From: Pseudomonas tohonis | Lineage (GTDB): Bacteria; Pseudomonadota; Gammaproteobacteria; Pseudomonadales; Pseudomonadaceae | DNA length: 64,000 nucleotides | Assembly (NCBI RefSeq): GCF_012767755.2 | Contig: NZ_AP023189.1 | Coordinates: 2,046,001-2,110,000, forward strand | Direction: 5' to 3' | Part shown: piece after piece, positions 8,374 through 15,426 of the stretch | How the letters are laid out: the number at the start of each line of letters is the position of its first letter | Numbering within the stretch: the stretch's first letter is position 1 | Notes under the pieces: model-generated | What the model was told of the DNA's origin: nothing | The model's input: only the letters and a program-made list of their open reading frames with translations | Databases searched by the model: none | Made by a program: the position numbers and the translations under genes

Positions 8374-9195
8374 ATGCACATACGCCCCTTCATCGCTCCG
8401 TTGTTGCTGGTCCTGGCCACGCTGCCGGGGCTGGGTCATGCGGCTGGCAAGTGCGAGCGCCTGGTCGCCACGGGCAACCCCGAATATCCGCCCTACCTGT
8501 GGCGCGACCCGCAGAACCCCAAGCTGCTGGTCGGTGCCAACGCCGATCTGCTCAAGCGCGTGGGCGACGAACTCGGGTTGAAGATCGACATCCTTTATAC
8601 TGGCCCCTGGTCCCGCGCCCAGGATGAGGTACGCACCGGTCGCGTGGACCTGATCGCCGGCGCCTTCCTCACCCTGCCGCGCCTGGAAACCATGGACTAC
8701 ATCCACCCGGCCTTCCTCGACACGCCCAGCGTCGTGTGGGTCAAGCGCGGCCACGGCTTCCCCTACACCCAGTGGCAGGACCTGCTCGGCCATACCGGCG
8801 GCACCCTGGTGAACAACAGCTTCGGCCAGGCCTTCGACGCCTTCGCCAGGGCGAACCTGACCCTCGAAGAGGTCCCGAGCCTGACCCAGGCCTACCAGAA
8901 GCTCGTGCTGGAGCGCACCGAGTACGTGCTCTACGAGCATTACCCGGGCCTCGCCCTGGCCGACACCCTGGGCATGGCGGATGATCTCGAGGCGCTGGAA
9001 CCGCCGATCTCCAGCGAGGGCCTGTACCTGACCCTGTCTCACAATTCGGCCTGCAACGATCCCTGGCTGCGCGGACAACTCGCGAAAAAAATGACAGAAT
9101 TGACCGCCGCAGGTGTGCCGCAAGTCCTCTTGCAGCGCAATCTCGAGCGTTGGAAGGCCCAGCAGTTGCAGCCGGCCAGCGCCCCGAAACCCTAG
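8374..9195 (+). CDS. Periplasmic solute-binding protein (family 3 type)
   Basis: Secreted protein of 273 residues with signal peptide (LLLVLATLPGLGHAA) and the type-II periplasmic binding fold of amino-acid binding proteins (SBP_bac_3): PEYPPYLWR, ADLLKRVGDELGLKIDI, VRTGRVDLIAGAFLT. The start at 8374 has AGGAAG seven bases upstream. No permease or ATPase gene is nearby. Its operon partners are two envelope lipoproteins, so it may act as a sensor or scavenging protein and not as part of an ABC importer. The ligand cannot be told from sequence. Confidence 0.85.
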   Translation: MHIRPFIAPLLLVLATLPGLGHAAGKCERLVATGNPEYPPYLWRDPQNPKLLVGANADLLKRVGDELGLKIDILYTGPWSRAQDEVRTGRVDLIAGAFLTLPRLETMDYIHPAFLDTPSVVWVKRGHGFPYTQWQDLLGHTGGTLVNNSFGQAFDAFARANLTLEEVPSLTQAYQKLVLERTEYVLYEHYPGLALADTLGMADDLEALEPPISSEGLYLTLSHNSACNDPWLRGQLAKKMTELTAAGVPQVLLQRNLERWKAQQLQPASAPKP

Positions 9196-9204
9196 GAATC
9201 CCTC

Positions 9205-9564
9205 GTGATCGAACAACGCATTCTGGCCCTCGGCCTGGCCGTCCTCGCCCTGGCCGGCTGTGCCAACGACCCCGCTCCCGTGGAGCAGCTCCGCCTCACC
9301 GAGCAGGCCGTGGCCCAGGCCCGTGCCGTGGGTGCGAGCGCCGAGCAGAGCCCCGACATGAAGCTGGCCGAAGAGAAACTCGCCCGCGCGCAGAAGAACA
9401 TGGGCGAGCAGGATTACAAGCGTGCCCGCATCTTCGCCGAGCAGGCCGAACTGGACGCGCGCCTGGCCGAGTCCAAGGTGCTGACCGAGAAGAGCAAGGC
9501 CCAGCTGGCCGACCTCAGTGCCCGCATCAATCGCCTGCGCAAGCAACTGGGGGAATTGCAATGA
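9205..9564 (+). CDS. DUF4398 lipoprotein
   Basis: Lipoprotein of 119 residues. GTG start at 9205 with AGGA overlapping the previous stop; lipobox ALAGC near residue 18. The mature part is a helical, charged DUF4398-type domain (KLAEEKLARAQKNMGEQDYKRARIFAEQAELDARLAESK) with coiled-coil character. Its stop overlaps the next start (ATGA). DUF4398 also appears in the N-terminal half of the following OmpA-like protein, which suggests a physical or regulatory pair in the outer membrane. Confidence 0.85.
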   Translation: MIEQRILALGLAVLALAGCANDPAPVEQLRLTEQAVAQARAVGASAEQSPDMKLAEEKLARAQKNMGEQDYKRARIFAEQAELDARLAESKVLTEKSKAQLADLSARINRLRKQLGELQ

Positions 9565-10370
9565 GCCATCGCATCGCCCTCGGCAGCCTCCTGCTGGGCC
9601 TTGGCCTGTTGGCCGGCTGTGCCAGCCCGCAGCGCGCCGAAGACAGCCTGGAGGCCGCGCGTGCCCGCTTCCAGCAGGTGAAGGAAGACCCGGACGTGCT
9701 GCGCAGCGCGCCGAAGGACGTGATCCGCGCCGGCGAATCCCTGGCCCGCGCCGAGCGCCTGTCCAACTACCTGGGCAACGACCAGGATGTCGAGCACTAC
9801 GCCTACCTCAGCCAGCGCTACAGCGAGATCGCCAGCCAGCACAGCGAGCTCAACCTCAACCAGGAGCGTGCCGCCAAGCTGCAGATGGACCAGGAACGCC
9901 TGCAACTGGCTCTGCGCGAAGCCAAGCTGCTCAGCGTCCAGCAGCAGGGCGACTGGATGGAAGAGCAGATGGTCAGCCTCGCCGCCACCGAGACCGACCG
10001 CGGCCTGGTGATGACCCTGGGCGACGTGCTGTTCGACACCGGGCGTGCGGAACTCAAGGCCTCGGCCAACCGCACGCTGCTCAAGCTGGTGCAGTTCCTC
10101 CAGATCAACCCGCGTCGCGTCGTGCGCATCGAGGGCTACACCGACAGCAGCGGTGCCCGCGAAGAGAACCTCGTCCTGTCCCGCGATCGTGCGCAGGCGG
10201 TGGCCGACGTGCTCGGCGACCTCGGCATCGATGCCAAGCGCATGGAAGTGGTGGGCTACGGCGAAGCCTTCCCCGTAGCCGAGAACGCCTCCTCCCACGG
10301 GCGGGCGCAGAACCGCCGCGTCGAGATCGTGTTCTCCGACGAGAAGGGCAAGCTCGGCGAGCGCCGCTGA
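9561..10370 (+). CDS. OmpA-family lipoprotein with DUF4398 region
   Basis: Outer-membrane lipoprotein of 269 residues. Lipobox GLLAGC, an N-terminal DUF4398-like helical part (residues about 20-140), then a C-terminal OmpA peptidoglycan-binding domain (about 145-260): LGDVLFDTGRAELK, RIEGYTDSSGAREEN, LSRDRAQAV, GYGEAFPVAEN and GRAQNRRVEIV. It starts inside the stop of the preceding lipoprotein gene (ATGA overlap), so the pair is translationally coupled. The architecture suggests a link between outer membrane and peptidoglycan. A strong terminator follows. Confidence 0.9.
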   Translation: MSHRIALGSLLLGLGLLAGCASPQRAEDSLEAARARFQQVKEDPDVLRSAPKDVIRAGESLARAERLSNYLGNDQDVEHYAYLSQRYSEIASQHSELNLNQERAAKLQMDQERLQLALREAKLLSVQQQGDWMEEQMVSLAATETDRGLVMTLGDVLFDTGRAELKASANRTLLKLVQFLQINPRRVVRIEGYTDSSGAREENLVLSRDRAQAVADVLGDLGIDAKRMEVVGYGEAFPVAENASSHGRAQNRRVEIVFSDEKGKLGERR

Positions 10371-10388
10371 CGGCAGGCGTTCGAAAGA

Positions 10389-10418
10389 CCCCGGCGGCTT
10401 CGGCCCCCGGGGTTTTTT
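10389..10418 (+). terminator. Intrinsic terminator with UUCG loop
   Basis: CCCCGG-C-GGC-TTCG-GCC-C-CCGGGG stem followed by six T. It ends the binding protein-lipoprotein-OmpA operon. Confidence 0.93.
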
Positions 10419-10467
10419 ATTGCCCGTACAGCTGCGCCGGAAGCGGCGGACCCGTCGGAGTGAAACG

Positions 10468-10555
10468 ATACAGTCACTGGCGAAAGCGCACTGTATGGCC
10501 CACAATTTCACGCTCTGTACCGGTGCAATTTGTTACTGCTCGGGTACTGTTTCGG
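10468..10555 (+). promoter_or_regulatory. Repeated-motif promoter region of the MocR regulator
   Basis: Between the terminator and the MocR start are a perfect inverted repeat ATACAGT (10468-10474) / ACTGTAT (10490-10496), and several spaced copies of CTGTAYNGG or CTGYTCGG-like words near 10491, 10515, 10536 and 10547. MocR proteins usually bind spaced repeats at their own promoters. Candidate autoregulatory operator. Confidence 0.35.
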
Positions 10556-10579
10556 TCCAGTGAACCAGGTGCCGCCGCC

Positions 10580-12019
10580 ATGACCAATCTGTTGCTCTAT
10601 CAACGTATCGCCCAGCAACTGGCCGAAGACATCCGTCGCGGCGTGTACCAGCCTGGCGAGCGCGTGCCTTCGGTCCGCAAGATGAGTTCGCAGCTCAATG
10701 TCAGCCATGCCACCGTGCTGCAGGCCTACGCCAACCTCGAGGACCAGGGCCTGATCCGCGCGCGGCCGCAATCCGGCTTCTACGTGCACCAGACCCCGGC
10801 CCTGACCGCGTCCACCCCGGACATCGCCCGTGTCGAGCGCCCCGGCCTGGTCACCCGCGCGAGCATCATCAACCAGGTGCTCACCGAGTCCCGCCGCGAA
10901 GGCGTCTTCCCCCTGGGCGCCGCCGTGCCCCATGTGGACTACCTCCCGGTCCGCGCGCTGCACCAGCAACTGGCCAAGGTCACCCGCTTCCACAGCCCGC
11001 GCGCCTTCAGCTACATGTTCAGTCCCGGCTTCGAGCCGCTGCGCCGCCAGGTGGCGATCCGCATGCGCGACGCCGGCGTGGTGGTCAACCCCACCGACGT
11101 GGTGATCACCCATGGCTGCGTCGATGCGCTGCAGATGAGCCTGCGCGTGCTGACCCGTCCCGGCGACCTGATCGCCGCCGAGTCCCCCACCTACTACGGC
11201 CTGCTGCAACTGGCGGACCTGCTCGGCCTCAAGGTCATCGAGATCCCCAGCGACCCCACCACCGGCATCAGCCTCGAGGCCCTGCAACTGGCCGCCAACC
11301 AGTGGCCGATCAAGGCGCTGGTGCTCACCTCGCGCCTGAGCAATCCCCTGGGCGGCACCATCCCCGAGGAGCGCCAGAAGCAGCTGCTGCGCCTGGCGTC
11401 GGACTTCGACATCCAGATCATCGAGGACGATATCTACGGCGAGCTGATGTTCGAGCAGGGCCCCTCCAAGGCGCTCAAGGCCCACGACCGCGAAGGGCGC
11501 GTGGTCTACTGCTCCAGCTTCTCCAAGACGCTGTCGCCGGGCGTGCGCATCGGCTGGATCATCGCCGGCAAGTACCAGGACGAGATCCAGCGCCTGCAGA
11601 CCTTCAGCACCCATTCCGCCTGCAGCGTCACCCAGATGGGCGTCGCCGCCTATCTGGAGAACGGTGGCTACGACCGGCACCTGCGCTACATCCGCCAGGA
11701 GTACCGCAAGAACCTCACCGCCTTCCAGCTGGGTGTGCAGCAGTACTTCCCCGAAGGCACGCAGATGAGCCGGCCCAACGGCGGCTTCATCCTGTGGATC
11801 AGCCTGCCCGCCAAGGTCAACACCAAGGACCTGCACGTGCGCGCCTTGCAACAGGGCATCAGCATCGCGCCGGGGCTCATCTTCAGTAACACCGAGCAGT
11901 TCAACCACTGCGTGCGGCTCAATTGCGGCATCCCGTGGAACCGCGAGGCGGAGCGCGCGATCATGACCCTCGGCATGCTCGCCAAGCAGCTGTGCCAGGA
12001 AGCCGGCAGCTTCTTCTGA
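10580..12019 (+). CDS. MocR-family transcriptional regulator (GntR HTH plus aminotransferase fold)
   Basis: Protein of 479 residues. The N-terminal winged helix is GntR-like (about residues 1-70: YQRIAQQLAEDIRRGVYQPG, LPSVR-type motif VPSVRKMSSQLNVSHATV). The C-terminal domain is a fold-type-I PLP enzyme, with Schiff-base lysine Lys316 in SSFSKTLSPGVRIGW and DDIYGEL before it. One oddity is the usual NPTG-like motif, read as TSRLSNPLGG. Members regulate amino-acid, vitamin or amine metabolism in response to PLP and a ligand. No divergent target gene is adjacent, so the target is unknown; self-regulation is likely. The ATG chosen matches the domain start; longer upstream reading is just an open frame through the OmpA gene. 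Confidence 0.92.
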   Translation: MTNLLLYQRIAQQLAEDIRRGVYQPGERVPSVRKMSSQLNVSHATVLQAYANLEDQGLIRARPQSGFYVHQTPALTASTPDIARVERPGLVTRASIINQVLTESRREGVFPLGAAVPHVDYLPVRALHQQLAKVTRFHSPRAFSYMFSPGFEPLRRQVAIRMRDAGVVVNPTDVVITHGCVDALQMSLRVLTRPGDLIAAESPTYYGLLQLADLLGLKVIEIPSDPTTGISLEALQLAANQWPIKALVLTSRLSNPLGGTIPEERQKQLLRLASDFDIQIIEDDIYGELMFEQGPSKALKAHDREGRVVYCSSFSKTLSPGVRIGWIIAGKYQDEIQRLQTFSTHSACSVTQMGVAAYLENGGYDRHLRYIRQEYRKNLTAFQLGVQQYFPEGTQMSRPNGGFILWISLPAKVNTKDLHVRALQQGISIAPGLIFSNTEQFNHCVRLNCGIPWNREAERAIMTLGMLAKQLCQEAGSFF

Positions 12020-12031
12020 CACCAGGCGCGC

Positions 12032-12122
12032 CCCGGGCTGAAGCCCGGGGCCCCTATTGTGGGAGCGGTTTCAACCGCGATGGCCTGGCACGGCGATCAT
12101 CGCGAATGAATTCGCTCCCACG
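12032..12122. repeat. Hairpin plus REP-like pair after MocR gene
   Basis: First a GC hairpin, CCCGGGC-TGAA-GCCCGGG type, at 12031-12050 without a T-run. Then two inverted REP-like units: GTGGGAGCGGTTTCAACCGCGA (about 12060-12080) and GCGAATGAATTCGCTCCCAC (about 12102-12121). The second unit recurs elsewhere in the window. Confidence 0.75.
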
Positions 12123-12226
12123 CTCCACGCCCAGCCCGGAAATAATTTCATCTCCCCTTTAACCCGACCTGATCGGCGCCCCCGTCTACTGGTGCGTATG
12201 GACATTCCGTCCCCAGGAGACCCGCC

Positions 12227-13990
12227 ATGACCACCCCCGCCGCACTGCTCCGCCAACCCCTCGCCGCCGGTTTCGCCGCCGGCCTGCTGCTCGCCCTGGC
12301 CGCGTGCCAGGGGCATGAATCCGGCACCACGCCCGGTGCAAGCGAGACCAAGGCCGAAGCCGAGGCCAGCGGTTCGGTGAGCGCCAACGACGACGCGCGC
12401 CTGCAGGAACTGGCCAAGCCCGCCGTCGAGCCGAATGCCGCCTATGCCCCGGCGCCGATGGCCAAGCGCTCGGCCCCCATCGCGGTGGCGGGTTCGATGG
12501 CCATGCCCGTGGCCCCCGCACCGCTCAGCGACGCCCTGGCCGCCGGCTACCGCGACGAGGGCCGCGAGCAATACGCGCATCTCGCCGACAACCCCATCCA
12601 TGCCGTGACCAGCGACCCGGTCTCCACCTTCAGCATCGACGTCGACACCGGCGGCTACGCCAACGTCCGGCGCTTCCTCAATGGCGGCCAGCTGCCGCCC
12701 AAGGACGCAGTGCGGCTGGAAGAGCTGGTCAACTACTTCCCCTACGCCTACCCGCTGCCCCAGGGCGACGTGCCCTTCGGCATCGGCACCGAACTGGCGC
12801 GTTCGCCCTGGAACCCAGAGGCGCGCCTGCTGCGCATCGCCATCAAGGCCTCCGACACCCAGGTCGAGCAGCTGCCGCCGGCCAACCTGGTGTTCCTGGT
12901 CGACGTCTCCGGCTCCATGGACCGCCGTGACGGCCTGCCCATGGTGCAGGGCACCCTCAAGCTGCTGGTGGACCAGCTGCGCGCCGAGGACCGCGTCTCC
13001 CTCGTCACCTACGCCGGGGAGGCCCGCGTGGTGCTCGAATCCACGTCGGGCAGCGAGAAGGCGAAGATCCGCGCCGCCATCGACCAGCTCGCCGCCGGCG
13101 GCTCCACCGCAGGAGAATCCGGCATCCAGATGGCCTATGCCCAAGCGCAGAAGGGCCTGGTGAAGAACGGCATCAACCGCATCCTCCTGGCCACCGACGG
13201 CGACTTCAACGTCGGCATCAGCGACTTCGAAAGCCTCAAGCAACTGGCCGCCGAGAAGCGCAAGGGCGGGGTCTCGCTGACCACCCTGGGCTTCGGCACG
13301 GACAACTACAACGAACAGCTGATGGAGCAACTGGCCGATGCCGGCGATGGCAACTACGCCTACATCGACAGCCTGCGCGAGGCGCGCAAGGTGCTGGTCG
13401 ACCAGCTCAGCTCGACGCTCAAGGTGGTGGCCAGGGACGTCAAGCTGCAGGTCGAGTTCAACCCCGCCCAGGTCAGCGAATACCGCTTGCTGGGCTACGA
13501 GAACCGCGCGCTCAAGCGCGAGGACTTCAGCAACGACAAGGTCGACGCCGGCGAGATCGGCGCGGGCCACACCGTCACCGCGCTCTACGAGATCGTCCCG
13601 GCCGGCGGCAAGGGCTGGCTGGAGCCGCTGCGCTACCAGCAGGCGCAGAAGGCCGATGGCAAATCCTCCGAGCTGGCCTGGCTGCGCATCCGCTACAAGG
13701 CGCCGGGCAGCGAGCAGAGCAAGCTGCTGGAGCGTCCCATCGCCGCCGCCGAGGTGCCCGCGATCGCCGGGGCCAGCGAAGACCTGCGCTTCGCCGCCGC
13801 CGTGGCCGCCTTCGCCCAGCAGCTCAAGGGCGGGCAGTACACCGGCAGCTTCGGTTTCAACGACACCCTGGCGCTGGCCCGTGGTGCCCGTGGCGACGAT
13901 CGTTTCGGCCTGCGCGGCGAATTCGTGCAACTGGTCGAACTCGCACAAAGCCTGCAAAATCCAACTCCTTCACAGGCACGGATCGAGTGA
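12227..13990 (+). CDS. VWA-domain lipoprotein (YfbK-like, DUF3520)
   Basis: Predicted lipoprotein of 587 residues. Lipobox LAAC (Cys27), an Ala/Pro-rich linker to about residue 105, a von Willebrand factor N-terminal region (TFSIDVDTGGYANVRRFLNG), a VWA domain with intact MIDAS motif DVSGSM at 226-231 and a LLATDGDFNVG segment, then a C-terminal DUF3520 part. It resembles E. coli YfbK in architecture. VWA domains bind protein partners through a metal ion, so a periplasmic scaffold or sensor is plausible. It is first of three genes with an ECF sigma factor and a membrane protein downstream. The substrate is unknown. Confidence 0.9.
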   Translation: MTTPAALLRQPLAAGFAAGLLLALAACQGHESGTTPGASETKAEAEASGSVSANDDARLQELAKPAVEPNAAYAPAPMAKRSAPIAVAGSMAMPVAPAPLSDALAAGYRDEGREQYAHLADNPIHAVTSDPVSTFSIDVDTGGYANVRRFLNGGQLPPKDAVRLEELVNYFPYAYPLPQGDVPFGIGTELARSPWNPEARLLRIAIKASDTQVEQLPPANLVFLVDVSGSMDRRDGLPMVQGTLKLLVDQLRAEDRVSLVTYAGEARVVLESTSGSEKAKIRAAIDQLAAGGSTAGESGIQMAYAQAQKGLVKNGINRILLATDGDFNVGISDFESLKQLAAEKRKGGVSLTTLGFGTDNYNEQLMEQLADAGDGNYAYIDSLREARKVLVDQLSSTLKVVARDVKLQVEFNPAQVSEYRLLGYENRALKREDFSNDKVDAGEIGAGHTVTALYEIVPAGGKGWLEPLRYQQAQKADGKSSELAWLRIRYKAPGSEQSKLLERPIAAAEVPAIAGASEDLRFAAAVAAFAQQLKGGQYTGSFGFNDTLALARGARGDDRFGLRGEFVQLVELAQSLQNPTPSQARIE

Positions 13991-13991
13991 C

Positions 13992-14582
13992 TTGAGCGAA
14001 CCCATCACGGATGACGACGCCGCGCTGCTGCGGCGCTACCGACACGGCGATGCCGAGGCCTTTGGCGTGCTCTACGCACGCCATCGCCTCGGCCTCTACC
14101 GTTTTCTCTGCGGGCTGTGCGGCGACGCCGGCCTGGCCGAGGAGATCTTCCAGGAAACCTGGCTGAACCTGATCCGCAGCGCCACCGAGCAGCGCGAGCA
14201 GGTGGCGTTCAAGACCTGGCTCTACCAGATCGCCCGCAACCGCCTGATCGATCATTGGCGCAAGCACGGGCGGCTCCATGGGCGCGTCGACGAGTTCGAC
14301 GAGCAGGTGCACGGCGACGCCATGCCGGGTGCCAGCGAAGACCCCGAGGAGCAGCTCAGCCTCAGTCGCGACCGCGCGCGCCTGCAGGCGGCCCTGGAGG
14401 AATTGCCCGGCGAGCAGCGCGAGGTGTTCCTGCTGCGCGCCCATGGCGACCTCGAACTGCACGAGATCGCCGAGATGACCCGCACGCCCGCCGAGACGGT
14501 GAAGAGCCGCCTGCGCTACGCGTTGCAGAAGCTACGTCGGTTGCTGGCCGATCCGGCCGCCACCGAGGAGGTATCCACATGA
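13992..14582 (+). CDS. ECF-type RNA polymerase sigma factor
   Basis: Group 4 (ECF) sigma factor of 196 residues. Region 2 is clear (LYARHRLGLYRFLCGLCGD, EEIFQETWLNLIR, FKTWLYQIARNRLIDHWRK) and region 4 follows (LEELPGEQREVFLLRAHGD, HEIAEMTRTPAETVKSRLRY). The start is read as TTG at 13992, one base after the VWA stop, because no ATG or GTG in frame lies closer to region 2; no strong Shine-Dalgarno, so coupling to the VWA gene is likely. Its stop overlaps the next start (ATGA). It probably directs a small regulon including this operon. Confidence 0.92.
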   Translation: MSEPITDDDAALLRRYRHGDAEAFGVLYARHRLGLYRFLCGLCGDAGLAEEIFQETWLNLIRSATEQREQVAFKTWLYQIARNRLIDHWRKHGRLHGRVDEFDEQVHGDAMPGASEDPEEQLSLSRDRARLQAALEELPGEQREVFLLRAHGDLELHEIAEMTRTPAETVKSRLRYALQKLRRLLADPAATEEVST

Positions 14583-15367
14583 ACCAGGAGCCACGCAAGC
14601 CGGATGGGCTGGAGCGCGACCTGCTCGCCCACTTCCGTGCCCATGACGCCGGCGAGCCTTCCGCCGAGCTGGATGCGCGCATCCTCGCCGCGGCCCGCGA
14701 TGCCGTGCGTCCCGCGAGGCCAGGCCTGGGCGAGCGCCTGCACGCCTGGCTGTTCGGCCCCGGTGGCCGCCAGCGCTGGTCCGTGGCCTTCGCCGGCCTG
14801 GCCTGCCTGGGCATCGGCGTCAGCCTCACCTGGCGCAACCTCGATCGCCCCGAACTCGACTACGAAAGCGGCATCCCGGCCCCGGCGGCCATGAGGGCGC
14901 CTGCCCCCATCGTGCCCGTCGCCCCGGCCGCTGCACCGATGGCCCGCGCAAGCGAGGCCACCGCCGTGGCGGGCAGCATGGAGTCCGCGCCGGAGCCGGA
15001 CGTGGCGGGCTATGCCGCCCCCGCGCCAGAGCCCCGGATGGAGCGCGAGGCGAAGAAAATGGCCGCCTCGCGCCTGGCGGAAGAGGCCCAGCGCCAGGCG
15101 CCGGTGGCAGCCCTGAGCGATCAGGCCGACGTGCACGAGCAGGCCGCCGAGGCGCTGAAGGCCGAGGCCACCGCGCTGGCCGCCAAGCCGCGCCCGGCGC
15201 CGGCCAAGGCCAAGGAGGAGACGCTCGTGGCGCAGCTCGAAGAGCTGCTGGCGCTGCGCGAGAAGCGCGACACCCAGGCTGCCGACGCGCTGCTGGCGCG
15301 CCTGCGCCAGGATCACCCGCAACTGGATATCGAGGCCGAGCTGGAACGGCTCGGGGAACGCCGCTAG
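14579..15367 (+). CDS. Putative anti-sigma factor, single-pass membrane protein
   Basis: Protein of 262 residues, overlapping the sigma gene by ATGA. N-terminal 65 residues are cytosolic and helical; one membrane segment spans about 67-85 (WSVAFAGLACLGIGVSLTW); the rest is a long periplasmic Ala/Pro-rich linker (about 95-150) followed by a charged helical C-terminus (about 150-262, including LVAQLEELLALREKR). No zinc-finger anti-sigma motif is visible. The position after an ECF sigma and the topology support an anti-sigma role, by inference. The periplasmic linker contains AVAGSM (129-134), also found in the linker of the neighbouring VWA lipoprotein (86-91). Confidence 0.65.
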   Translation: MNQEPRKPDGLERDLLAHFRAHDAGEPSAELDARILAAARDAVRPARPGLGERLHAWLFGPGGRQRWSVAFAGLACLGIGVSLTWRNLDRPELDYESGIPAPAAMRAPAPIVPVAPAAAPMARASEATAVAGSMESAPEPDVAGYAAPAPEPRMEREAKKMAASRLAEEAQRQAPVAALSDQADVHEQAAEALKAEATALAAKPRPAPAKAKEETLVAQLEELLALREKRDTQAADALLARLRQDHPQLDIEAELERLGERR

Positions 15368-15426
15368 TCCGGCCCCGGCGGTCAACCAGCACCGCCGGGA
15401 CCGCGACCCGTGCAAGGAGCGCGTGA

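Noticed and set aside
9518..10579. N-terminal extension of the MocR protein
   Set aside because: The frame stays open through the OmpA gene in another frame and across a terminator; the GntR domain begins exactly at the ATG at 10580.
12086..12102. Sigma54-like TGGCACG in a REP region
   Set aside because: No TTGC element at the required distance and no gene downstream at suitable spacing.
12071..13957. A 628-codon minus-strand frame opposite the VWA lipoprotein
   Set aside because: Shadow frame; the plus-strand gene has lipobox, MIDAS motif and coupling to the sigma gene.
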